From NCBI GenBank assembly GCA_964396845.1, contig CAYNGH010000062.1:1-17523 (forward strand): 17,523 bases of DNA. The letters run 5' to 3'. Below are positions 1-8,578 of the stretch, piece by piece (the stretch's first letter is position 1; each line of letters starts with the position of its first letter). This DNA is from CAYNGH01 sp964396845. Lineage in GTDB: Bacteria > Vulcanimicrobiota > JAJTBE01 > CAYNGH01. The position numbers and the translations under genes were made by a program. Under the pieces are notes generated by a model. That model was not told where the DNA came from, searched no databases, and was given only the letters and a program-made list of their open reading frames with translations.

Positions 1-2
1 AA

Positions 3-2690
3 GAGAATACACCCTGTGCAGTGCCTGTGGCCTCTGCAGGATCCCGGAAGGATTTCCTAAGAGCAGTTCGTTTTTGTACTGCCGGAAATAAAGATGATGA
101 CTGCCGGCTCTTTGACAAAATCCTGAAGGGTGAAACTTTCATAACCCGTAATATTAACCGGGAAGACCCATCCATCTCATGGATTCCCGAGGCGATAAAC
201 CGGGGGTTTCATTCAGGAGCTTTCATTCCCCTGAAAGGCAAGGATGGGATTATCGGCTTTCTGAGCGTTTTTGCCGATGCCCCCTATGTTTTTGATGTGA
301 CGGAGATGGAGCTTCTGGGAGAACTTGCCGATGACATCTCCTTTGCTTTGCAGGCTATTGAGGACCAGGATCGCCGGGACAAGGCGGAAGACGCTCTGAG
401 GCAGTCGGAAGTCCGATACCGCAGTCTTTTTGAGCAGGCCAACGATGCGGTATTCCTGGAAACCATTGACGGCAGAATTCTGGATGTAAACAAGAAGGCA
501 TGCCAGATGCTGGGATATTCCCGGGAGGAGCTTCTGAATCTCAATGTCAGGGATCTTGTTACACAGGAAGCTCAGGATAAGATCCCCCAGATCCTTGAAG
601 CCATCAGCCAGGGGAAGTCCTTCTGCATGGAAGGTGAAAATATCCGCAGTGACGGGACTGTCATCGATGTGGAAACCAGTATCTCATCTATGATAATTGG
701 CAATAAGTTGCGGGTGCTGACTCTGGTGAGGGATATTTCTGAGAGAAACAGATCCCGGGCTAGGATGGAGCGTCTGCAGAAACGTTTCGAACTGGTGGTG
801 GAAAACACTCCCATGGTGGCCATACAGGGGTTTGATACTTCCGGCAGGATTATTCACTGGAATCGTGAGTCGGAACGGGTTTACGGCATTGCCAAGGCTG
901 ATGCCCTGGGGCAGGATATCAAGAAACTGGTTTTCCATGAACGGGGAGGTGATGTCTTTGAATCCCAACTCCAACAGGTGTTGCAGACAAAAAAGCCCAC
1001 ACAGCACAGTGAATGGCAGATTACCGGCACTGACGGCAGCCCCTGCTGGGTTCTTTCCACTGTTTTTCCGGTGTTTGAGAAGAATAAGATAGCAGAACTC
1101 TTTAATATTGAGGTTGACATCACCTCGATCAAGAAAGCCAAAGAAGCTCTGCAAATATCAGAGGAACGTTTCCGGGGAATATTTGAAAATATGACCAGCG
1201 GGGTGGGAACATGCCGGATGGTTCAAGACAGAAAGGACGCTGTGTTTACCGGCTGGAACCGGGAAGCAGAAGAGATATTCGGTGTGAAGGCCGGCCAGAT
1301 CCTGGGACGGCGAATCACTGAAGTGTTCCCCGGCTCAGAAGCCATCGGCCTGACAGAAGCCATGGAAAAGGTCTGGCGGACAGGCTCACCGGTATTCCTG
1401 GAGCCGAAACTTTACCGGGACAAGGTTTACGAACAGTGGATTGAATATATTATCTACAAGAACCCTTCTTCTGACGAACTGGTGACCATATTTGACGATG
1501 TTTCCGAAAGAATCGAAGGGGAGTCGGCTCTCAAGAAAAACCGGGCCCGGCTGTCAAGCCTTATAGAAGGCCAGAAGGACATTATCTTTGAAACCGATGA
1601 CCGGGGCCGTTTCACCTTTGTCAGTCCCGCTACCCGCAACATTCTGGGATACGAACCTGCCAGGGTTGTGGGACAGCATTTCTCCCGTTATCTTACCCCT
1701 GACTCCAGGGAACTTTTTGACAATTTCCTAAGAGAGCAGAGCAGTAATAATTCCCGGGATTACCACACCCTGGAATGTTCCTGTATTGACAGCAACGGAA
1801 AAACCTGTCATCTTCAGGTGACCATACACCTGATGTTTGAACCGGACGGCGACCTGACAGGCACCAGGGGATCCATCCGGGATGTCACCGATGCAAAAAA
1901 CGCTACACTGGAGCTGGCAAAATCCGAAGAAAAATACCGGGTTCTGGTGGAATCAGCCCAGGATGCCATATTCCTCTTTGACCGGCAGTGCAATTTTGTT
2001 TCTGTGAACCGGGAGGCAGCTCGGGCCATGGGGATTGCCCCGGAAGATATGGCGGGAAGGAATATGAGAGAGTTTTTCCCGCCGGAAGTTGCAGAAAAAC
2101 AAAAAAGTAATGTTCTCATGGTTTTTGAATCAGGACAGGCCAGGACAGCCCTGGAAGCACCTAACAGAACCGTTGACGGAATGCGCTGGTATAACACCAC
2201 TCTGGCCCCCATCAAGGATGATAAGGGTGACGTGATAAACGTGGTGGGATATGCCAGGGATGTAACCGAGAAGATTCTGGCAGACCGCGCCCTGGGGGAA
2301 ATCCAGCAGTTTCATGAGGATATCATCGAGAACGGGCCCCTGGGTATTCTTTTTGCTGATGAAGATGGTGGGGTGACCAAGTTCAACAGAATGGCCGAGA
2401 GGATTACCGGTTATCAGCGGGAGGATATCCCCGACCTGGATACCCTGTTTGCGAAAATATTCCCGGACCGGCAAAAACTTGAACAGCTGGTGGCAGATTG
2501 GAGTGATGACATCAACAACCTGACAATTCCCCGGTGGAGGGATCTGGCCATTGAAACCGGTGACCGTGGCTCTGTCTGGATTAGGGCTGTCATCTCAAAA
2601 ACCCCTGGCGGAGGGGTCATATGCTTCATGATGGAGCTGGAAGGACTCATCGACTGCAACCGCAGTGAATCGGAACATCAGGCAGAATAA
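3..2690 (+). CDS. GAF/multi-PAS sensory protein, 5' end outside window
   Basis: The frame is open to the left edge, so the true start lies upstream; the GTG at 21 is only the first possible start codon seen and falls inside a domain. Numbering from that GTG, residues 1-115 are the C-terminal part of a GAF domain (GAFIPLKGKDGIIGFLSVFA, then a helix ending in SFALQAI). Six PAS domains follow at about 129-241, 254-368, 379-496, 509-625, 635-751 and 765-873. Each opens with a RYRSLFEQANDA- or KYRVLVESAQDA-like helix, and most end in a D[IV][ST]- or DVTE-type PAC motif. PAS domains bind small ligands or cofactors and relay signals. There is no His kinase, GGDEF, EAL, HD-GYP or SpoIIE domain after the last PAS; the protein ends about 15 residues later. 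An output domain could lie upstream. No membrane segment is visible. The gene converges on the protease gene with 19 bp between stops. Confidence 0.9.
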   Translation, partial: ENTPCAVPVASAGSRKDFLRAVRFCTAGNKDDDCRLFDKILKGETFITRNINREDPSISWIPEAINRGFHSGAFIPLKGKDGIIGFLSVFADAPYVFDVTEMELLGELADDISFALQAIEDQDRRDKAEDALRQSEVRYRSLFEQANDAVFLETIDGRILDVNKKACQMLGYSREELLNLNVRDLVTQEAQDKIPQILEAISQGKSFCMEGENIRSDGTVIDVETSISSMIIGNKLRVLTLVRDISERNRSRARMERLQKRFELVVENTPMVAIQGFDTSGRIIHWNRESERVYGIAKADALGQDIKKLVFHERGGDVFESQLQQVLQTKKPTQHSEWQITGTDGSPCWVLSTVFPVFEKNKIAELFNIEVDITSIKKAKEALQISEERFRGIFENMTSGVGTCRMVQDRKDAVFTGWNREAEEIFGVKAGQILGRRITEVFPGSEAIGLTEAMEKVWRTGSPVFLEPKLYRDKVYEQWIEYIIYKNPSSDELVTIFDDVSERIEGESALKKNRARLSSLIEGQKDIIFETDDRGRFTFVSPATRNILGYEPARVVGQHFSRYLTPDSRELFDNFLREQSSNNSRDYHTLECSCIDSNGKTCHLQVTIHLMFEPDGDLTGTRGSIRDVTDAKNATLELAKSEEKYRVLVESAQDAIFLFDRQCNFVSVNREAARAMGIAPEDMAGRNMREFFPPEVAEKQKSNVLMVFESGQARTALEAPNRTVDGMRWYNTTLAPIKDDKGDVINVVGYARDVTEKILADRALGEIQQFHEDIIENGPLGILFADEDGGVTKFNRMAERITGYQREDIPDLDTLFAKIFPDRQKLEQLVADWSDDINNLTIPRWRDLAIETGDRGSVWIRAVISKTPGGGVICFMMELEGLIDCNRSESEHQAE

Positions 2691-2709
2691 CTGCCACAGC
2701 TTATTATAG

Positions 2710-3744
2710 TCATAATCCCTTCATTGCCAGGAGTACCTGCCCCAGATCCCCGGCGGTGATTACCCGGATTCGTCCGTCTGCAACCCTCCGGGCTTCTCTG
2801 AAGTTTCCCGGGGGACATATAAAAACATCACTGCCGGCCTTTATAGCCCCCGTAACCTTGTATTGAACCCCTTCCACCGGATCCAGGTGCCCGGTACGAG
2901 TGATGGTGCCCGTAGCGGCAATCCTGAAGCCATGGGTGATGTCCTCCTCGCTCATCTGCCGGATAATTTCAAGAAAAATCGGAAGCCCCGCCGATGAACC
3001 GGAAAATCCTCTGGGAGTGATGGTGATATTTACCGGCATATCCACTCTGCGAAGGTGAGTCTGATAATAAGTCCCCAGGGATGCCCGCCGGTGTTGATCC
3101 CGGATGGCGGCGATCTGCCGGGTGGTTTCATTTCCATTATGGATGAAGGTTACCTGAAAGGTTGTCTTTCCCTGATCCATCATCCTGTTGACATACCGGT
3201 GAATATCTTCCTGCCGGCGGATCCTTTCTCCGTCAACGGCTGTTATCACATCTCCCGGATGAAGAATGTCAACAGATCGACTGCCGGGAAGATGGGCGGT
3301 GACCTGGGCGCCGTCAAACTCAACAGGCAGATCATAACCCATCTCCCGCAGGGCAAAAAGCCTGGCCCGGTATGTGGATTCCTGCAATTGTACTTCATAG
3401 GGATCCTCAATCAAGGCTTCTGCATTAACAATTGCACTCCCGGCGCTTTTGACCGGAACCAGCCTGGAATCAGGCCTGAAGTAATGATACAGGTAAAGTA
3501 CGCCATTGGCCCGGTTGCTGATGACTGTGGTGATGAATATCCCGTCGGGGGAAGGTTCTTTTCCTTCCACCTGAACAATTCTAACAGCGTTTATTGGCTC
3601 TCCCGGCTCCCGGAAATAATAAGGCAGAGGAACTGACCAGATGAGAAAGAACAGGCTGACAGTCACAAGTATCGTCAGTAGAATCCCTCTGCCACTTTTG
3701 CGGAGTGTCCGGGGTTTTTTGCCATCTGATTGATGAGGGGTCAT
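2710..3744 (-). CDS. YlbL-family membrane-anchored PDZ/Lon-type serine protease
   Basis: The protein has 344 residues, the usual size for YlbL-like proteases. A short basic N-terminus precedes one membrane segment (about 20-38), placing the rest outside the membrane. A PDZ domain covers about 145-210 (ILHPGDVITAVDGE), followed by a Lon-type proteolytic domain at about 235-344. The catalytic Ser is Ser251 in GFSGSSAGLP, matching the GPSAG motif of Lon. Lys296 in EGVQYKVTGAIKAG aligns with the Lon catalytic Lys: I counted 45 residues from the Ser here against 43 in E. coli Lon. The dyad therefore looks intact. There is no ATPase domain, as is normal for this family. In Bacillus, YlbL has been linked to removal of a cell-division inhibitor; the substrate here is unknown. 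The ATG at 3744 has AGGG seven bases upstream. The gene lies downstream of the A2M gene but is separated from it by a terminator, so it probably has its own promoter, which I could not assign. Confidence 0.88.
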   Translation of the reverse strand: MTPHQSDGKKPRTLRKSGRGILLTILVTVSLFFLIWSVPLPYYFREPGEPINAVRIVQVEGKEPSPDGIFITTVISNRANGVLYLYHYFRPDSRLVPVKSAGSAIVNAEALIEDPYEVQLQESTYRARLFALREMGYDLPVEFDGAQVTAHLPGSRSVDILHPGDVITAVDGERIRRQEDIHRYVNRMMDQGKTTFQVTFIHNGNETTRQIAAIRDQHRRASLGTYYQTHLRRVDMPVNITITPRGFSGSSAGLPIFLEIIRQMSEEDITHGFRIAATGTITRTGHLDPVEGVQYKVTGAIKAGSDVFICPPGNFREARRVADGRIRVITAGDLGQVLLAMKGL

Positions 3745-3841
3745 GATTCTTCCCTGCCTTCACCTGATAAAACAAGCCGGGGCTAATATTTGTTTCCTTG
3801 ATATATTTCCCTGCCGGCAAAAACTGCTGTCTAATTCCGAT

Positions 3842-3880
3842 AAAAAAGAATAATCACCAGCATTGTTCATACTGGTGATT
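3842..3880 (-). terminator. Rho-independent terminator of the A2M gene
   Basis: A perfect 9-bp inverted repeat (AATCACCAG at 3852-3860, CTGGTGATT at 3872-3880) has an 11-nt loop. Read on the minus strand it is followed by ATTC and a run of six T (3847-3842). It lies 55 bp past the A2M stop codon and ahead of the YlbL-like gene, so it should separate the two transcripts. Confidence 0.85.
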
Positions 3881-3934
3881 ACATGGTTTGAGTTTTCCGG
3901 AGGTGCTCGGGGAAACCGTTAATACCGTCGTGTT

Positions 3935-6900
3935 TTACTTAACCTGGAGGGTTACAGGCTCCACGAAGTCTTCCACCTCGGGGTTGTAATATTGATATGC
4001 CCGGCTTCGGGGAGTCTGCGCCCGCAGGGGATACCTGGCCTGAAGACGGTATTTGAACTGAACAGTCTGTCCCGGGTTAATAGTGTCGGTATATATGATC
4101 AACTGCCGGGATGTGAGGGTGTACTTTTCAAAGGTCTTGCCCACATGTTCATCCAGATCCGGGGACATCACGGTGAATCCCGGAGGAATCCCCAGGTCGA
4201 TCATTACCATCTTCATAGCTTCCCCGGTGTTGTTTTTCACTGTAGCGGTGCATGTGAGCATATCGTTGGCCTCAAGATCCTTGCGGTCATATGCAACATC
4301 GATGGACAGAGGCTTTTCAGCCTTGGCCAGCTTCCAGGGGACATAGTGACGGCTGGCGATCTGGTAGAAACAGGAGCCTTTTCCCTCGATGGATATTTCA
4401 ATACGGTTCCTGCCGTTTTTCGTATCTGCAGTAAAATCTGCCTGCCGGTAAAGATCGTAGTTGTCAGCGTTAACCTCAAACTCCTGGATTTTCCCGCCAT
4501 TGACGGAGATTTTCACCTTTGCATCAACCTGGCTTGTGGCCTTTTCCTGGGACAGAAGCAGGGCCTTCATCGCCAGGATGGTAGTCTGGGTTGAATACCA
4601 CGTGCCGTATGAATCCTTGCTTTTTATCAGGAAGGTGATTCCCCTGCCGGCAAGATCGGTGTGGGTGTCGCTTTTGAGCAGGGCAAGAACCGCCAGGGCT
4701 GTGGTTTCCATGTCAGCATTGGCACCCCGGGTATATGTGGCGGTCTGGACACCCGTTGACCATTGGGCGGTGTCCTTGTCTGTCTTTGCCATCTTGGCCA
4801 GGCGATCCACCGTTTCTTTTGTGGTTGACGCTCCCGGCTCCAGCTGGGCCATTGCATTGCATACCAGGGAGAGAACATAAGGATCATTGATCTGGCCGGA
4901 GTTTTTCTTTAAAAATTCCAGCCCCTTTGTGAGATCCTGTCCCCGGTAGCCTGATTCCGCCATTGCCCACACGATATATGCAGTCACCGGGACTTTTCCG
5001 CCTCCCTGCATCTTGGACCAGGTTTCCGCATGGAGATAATTTCCGTCGGGGGACCAGGAACCGTCCTGGTTCTGCTGGCTGGCCAGCCATCGCTGAGTGC
5101 GGTTGATCATATTGTCATCCACAAAATGGACTTTTGACATGTCCCTGAACTGAAGGAGTCCCAGGGCAGTAAGGCAACGGTTTGCCGGAGCCTGCCCAAA
5201 CCACGAGAACCCTCCGCCGGGAACCTCATAGGAAACCAGACGCTGATACCCGGTGTTGATATAGCCCTCGGCCTTCATCTGGATCTCCGGGGTTATCTTC
5301 TTGTTTTTGTTGAGGTACTCCAGAATCAGAACATTGGGATAAGTGGTTGCAGTGGTCTGCTCAAAACAACCGCTGGGCATGCGAAGAATCTTGTCGAGGC
5401 CTTCCATCACCTGAGATACCACTCCGGGGTAAATTCGCACGAATATCCTTGAAGCATCAGGGATGGCATTGGCCGGGATGTCGATGACCTTGGACACCTG
5501 TCCTTCCAGCCGGTCAGAGATGCTGTTGTTGACTTCCTGACCATCAGGGAGAACCATTATCTGGCGACGCACTGCATCAGAGAATTTGGATCCCCTGGCT
5601 GTGACTGTGAGCCTGTGATTCCCCAGTTTTTTCACCTTTATCCGGAAATGAACCCCATCCACCTGATCCGGCTTCAAGCTTATGGTCTTTTCCCCTTCAT
5701 CCATCAGTTCAAACCAGTCTTCCGGAGTGACTGTCAGTTTCACATCCTGGTCTTCCTTGAGATAGTTGTAAGCCGCAATGGGTACCGCCACCTGATCCCC
5801 CTGGGTCAGAGCAACGGGGAAGTCGATGTCGATGAAGAAATCCTGGAAAACCCGCAGACCTCCCGTGGCGCTTCCCATCTTGCCTTCCATGGAATTGCCG
5901 AAGGCAGACATCCGCCATGTGGTGATGGAATCGGCCACTGTCAGGCCAATCTGGGCGTTTCCCTTCTCGTCGGTAATTATCTGGGGATTGGTGTAAAGGG
6001 TTTCCGGGAAATACTCCCGCACCCGGACGGGTTCCTGTCCCCTGGGTTCACCGGCAGGAGCAGACGACCTGGGAGATTCCATTTTTTCTGCAGCCACCTG
6101 GGGCATTGCAGCACCGTCCATCATCATGTCTTCCATAGGAGGCCTGGCCCGAAGAACAGCATCACGTCCCAGAACACCATTATCCATATCCCGTCGTCCC
6201 GCAGTATAGCGGTGGGATGTCTGCATCACTGACAGTTTCAGGTCATCCTTGTCCCCGACGATTCCGTTAGGCCCTGCAGATATAATGTCAGGATTTTTGC
6301 GACCCTGGGCAGATTCGGCGATGAAAAACTTCCGCCCCCATGGATCAAGAACATCTTCAGTTTTCACAAACCCTTCCTTGACCAGAGTGTCCATCTGGCC
6401 GGGCTGAGGCCAGCGCTGGTGTTTCTGGAAGTATTTATAAATCCCCTGGTCAATCCGGGTCATTTTCTCGTAGCATTCATCCATCTTCTGGTCATAAGTG
6501 TTGATGTTGATGTCATATTTGACTTCGTCGGGGATCTGGGAAAACAGGACTTTTTTCAAAGTCTGCTGGTTCTGATCCACCTGCTGTGGAGTCATGGCCA
6601 CATCCCTTATGGTGACACCATGAACCTCGTATTTTGCCTCCATGAGCTGTTTTTCCAGAAGGAAATAAACCTTCTCCAGTCCCGGCATCATCTCGCCCAG
6701 AGCAAATACCGCCTCGTCCACGATATCAACTCCCAGGGCTGCCAGAACCGGTTTGCCCTGAGGATCTGTTACGGTGAAGCTGATTTTTGCCTCCTTGCCG
6801 GGGAGGAAACTTTCCTTGTCGGGCTTTATGGCAATCTTCAAATCATCAGCTCCCTGGATGTAAACATTGCGGGTATCCCGGATGATCTGATTCTCCTGGG

Positions 6901-8578
6901 TTATCCGGTATGCATTGATGGTCACCAGCCCCAGCATGTCGGGAGTCACCTCGGTAACATACTGGGTGACATTGCCCCTGATGGGGAAGGATTTTGTCAG
7001 GATGGTCTGGCGGTTGCGGATGAAATCCACATATACCGTCCCCCGGCTCAGGGTGGAGAGAACATCCATGGTGATGGACTGCCCTACCCGGTATTCGGCA
7101 CGATCGGTGCGCAGGATCACATTGTCGATGGCATCATCAATCACCAGATTCTGAGTTGCATTGAGGCTCTGGCCCTCGGGAGTAGTGGCCTGGATGCGAA
7201 TAGGCACCTGATTCTGATGATGGTAGTGCCGGCCGGGCCTTCTAATCCGTCCCCTGGGAGGCGCCGGGGGAGCCTGTGATGAATCTTCCTGGGATTTCTC
7301 GATGGGGGGAGTTATGGTAAAGGAGGATATTCCCGCCTCGTCGGTGGTGATGACCCGGGTCTGGTCCAGGAATGACAGGTTTATGGTGGACTTTGCCGGT
7401 GAGCCGTCGGGATAGCTGGTTATGATGAACACCTTGTTTTCCAGCCCCTGTCGCAGGTTGCCCCCCTCGGGGAAAAGTTTCACCGCCAGGGCATTCCCCG
7501 ACACGGGGATCATTCGAACCGCAGTCTGTTTCTGGCCGGCGGTATCCGCCACTTCAATATCCAGCTTTGTCACTGCTTTTCCCTTTTCCAGGGGCTGGCC
7601 CACCAGATGATCCGGCAGTTTGATTTCAAATTCATAATGGCCGGATTTGTCAGTGGTGCCTTTCACCTCTGCAACGGGACGAAATTCCACATCAAAGGTG
7701 TGCAGTTTGACATTGACTGTGCCCCCGGCAACAGGCTTGCCGAAGAAGTAATCAACCTGAACCTTCCCCTTGATGGTGTCGCCGGGGCGGTAAAACTTGC
7801 GATCACTCTGATAATCAATCTTGTATTTGGGCAGAACATATCTTTCCACATTGACGGATTTTTCTGCAACCTGATTGTCCACAGTAACAGTTATCTTGTA
7901 TGTGCCCATGTTCACCTCGTCGGCCAGCTGGAACCGGGCAAAAGTGATGCCGAAGTCCGATGTCTGGCCGGTCTGCTTGAACACCTTGTTTCCCTTGGCA
8001 TCCATCACCTCCAGCAGGGCATCCTGCCCGGCCATGGGTTTCATGCTGGGAATCGACAAGGCCAGAGCACGGATGTTAATCACCTGACCCGGCTGATACA
8101 GGGGCTTGTCTGTGGTGAGGTATATCTTGTATTCCCTGCGGATGTTCACCGTGGCCTCCACATCAGTGGTCTTTCCGGGAATCCCCGCGGCGATGGTCAG
8201 GCTCAGGGAGCCTTCCCGGTCGTCAGGGATGGGAAAAGATGCATCCAATGTGCCCTCGGGGCCGGTTCTTCCCCGGAAGATGTTATCGCCGGGGTCCCTG
8301 GGTTTTACCGGCTGATTCTCTATGCCGGAACCTCCTGCTCCCTGGGCAGGCTTCTGCAGGTATATACTGATAGGTACATTGCTCACAGGTTCCCCGCTGG
8401 AAGGCTCAAAGGTGATTATTCGCAATGCTCCCTGGCTTCCCGCCATAAAATTGGAACTGCCCAGCACTTTTACCTCAAAGGCAGGGTTGAAGGTGGAGTG
8501 ACTGCAACCGGTTCCTGTGATGCCATACAGCAAAGCAAGGGCCAGCAGAAGAGTGATGACTATCCCATATTTTTTCAT
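3935..8578 (-). CDS. Alpha-2-macroglobulin family thioester protein with pseudopilin-like insert
   Basis: The protein has 1547 residues. A signal peptide (MKKYG plus a hydrophobic stretch to about residue 20) leads to Cys25 in ITGTGC. This is a possible lipobox but irregular, with Gly at -3. Macroglobulin (MG) domains follow, for example KIYLTTDKPLYQPGQV near 151. MG6 begins with VDEAVFAL at 620. It is interrupted by a GspG-like segment (about 699-783) and a low-complexity stretch (about 785-850), then resumes with VREYFPETLYTNPQII. The thioester domain carries GCFEQ with Cys1071 and Gln1074, so the covalent trap looks intact; His1183 may match the catalytic His of complement C3. The C-terminus resembles the A2M receptor-binding/MG8 domain (RAYQYYNPEVEDFVEPV). 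A2M proteins trap proteases that cleave the bait region. No pbpC partner, common for bacterial A2M, is adjacent. The start is supported by GGAGGTG eight bases upstream. It appears to be a single-gene transcript. Confidence 0.93.
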   Translation of the reverse strand: MKKYGIVITLLLALALLYGITGTGCSHSTFNPAFEVKVLGSSNFMAGSQGALRIITFEPSSGEPVSNVPISIYLQKPAQGAGGSGIENQPVKPRDPGDNIFRGRTGPEGTLDASFPIPDDREGSLSLTIAAGIPGKTTDVEATVNIRREYKIYLTTDKPLYQPGQVINIRALALSIPSMKPMAGQDALLEVMDAKGNKVFKQTGQTSDFGITFARFQLADEVNMGTYKITVTVDNQVAEKSVNVERYVLPKYKIDYQSDRKFYRPGDTIKGKVQVDYFFGKPVAGGTVNVKLHTFDVEFRPVAEVKGTTDKSGHYEFEIKLPDHLVGQPLEKGKAVTKLDIEVADTAGQKQTAVRMIPVSGNALAVKLFPEGGNLRQGLENKVFIITSYPDGSPAKSTINLSFLDQTRVITTDEAGISSFTITPPIEKSQEDSSQAPPAPPRGRIRRPGRHYHHQNQVPIRIQATTPEGQSLNATQNLVIDDAIDNVILRTDRAEYRVGQSITMDVLSTLSRGTVYVDFIRNRQTILTKSFPIRGNVTQYVTEVTPDMLGLVTINAYRITQENQIIRDTRNVYIQGADDLKIAIKPDKESFLPGKEAKISFTVTDPQGKPVLAALGVDIVDEAVFALGEMMPGLEKVYFLLEKQLMEAKYEVHGVTIRDVAMTPQQVDQNQQTLKKVLFSQIPDEVKYDININTYDQKMDECYEKMTRIDQGIYKYFQKHQRWPQPGQMDTLVKEGFVKTEDVLDPWGRKFFIAESAQGRKNPDIISAGPNGIVGDKDDLKLSVMQTSHRYTAGRRDMDNGVLGRDAVLRARPPMEDMMMDGAAMPQVAAEKMESPRSSAPAGEPRGQEPVRVREYFPETLYTNPQIITDEKGNAQIGLTVADSITTWRMSAFGNSMEGKMGSATGGLRVFQDFFIDIDFPVALTQGDQVAVPIAAYNYLKEDQDVKLTVTPEDWFELMDEGEKTISLKPDQVDGVHFRIKVKKLGNHRLTVTARGSKFSDAVRRQIMVLPDGQEVNNSISDRLEGQVSKVIDIPANAIPDASRIFVRIYPGVVSQVMEGLDKILRMPSGCFEQTTATTYPNVLILEYLNKNKKITPEIQMKAEGYINTGYQRLVSYEVPGGGFSWFGQAPANRCLTALGLLQFRDMSKVHFVDDNMINRTQRWLASQQNQDGSWSPDGNYLHAETWSKMQGGGKVPVTAYIVWAMAESGYRGQDLTKGLEFLKKNSGQINDPYVLSLVCNAMAQLEPGASTTKETVDRLAKMAKTDKDTAQWSTGVQTATYTRGANADMETTALAVLALLKSDTHTDLAGRGITFLIKSKDSYGTWYSTQTTILAMKALLLSQEKATSQVDAKVKISVNGGKIQEFEVNADNYDLYRQADFTADTKNGRNRIEISIEGKGSCFYQIASRHYVPWKLAKAEKPLSIDVAYDRKDLEANDMLTCTATVKNNTGEAMKMVMIDLGIPPGFTVMSPDLDEHVGKTFEKYTLTSRQLIIYTDTINPGQTVQFKYRLQARYPLRAQTPRSRAYQYYNPEVEDFVEPVTLQVK
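6230..6484 (-). other. GspG (T2SS major pseudopilin) C-terminal-like domain inside the A2M gene
   Basis: Residues of about 699-783 read as a helix (IDQGIYKYFQKHQRWP), then LDPWGRKFF at 744-752, then PDIISAGPNGIVGDKDDL at 763-780. This order matches the globular domain of GspG/PulG pseudopilins: a helix ending in a YP-like turn, DPWGNPY, and a Ca-binding loop of the type D-I-x-S-x-G-x-D-G...D-D. No pilin signal or transmembrane helix is present, so it is an internal domain of the A2M protein and not a separate gene. The match is from motif memory and was not searched. Confidence 0.65.

Noticed and set aside
2681..2695. GGCAG-AATAA-CTGCC inverted repeat over the stop codon of the PAS gene as a terminator.
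   Set aside because: The stem is only 5 bp and no T-run follows on either strand.
3745..3841. Promoter for the YlbL-like gene on the minus strand (TTAGAC with a downstream AAATATATC stretch).
   Set aside because: The spacing is about 20 bp and the -10 match is poor; I could not choose a hexamer pair with confidence.
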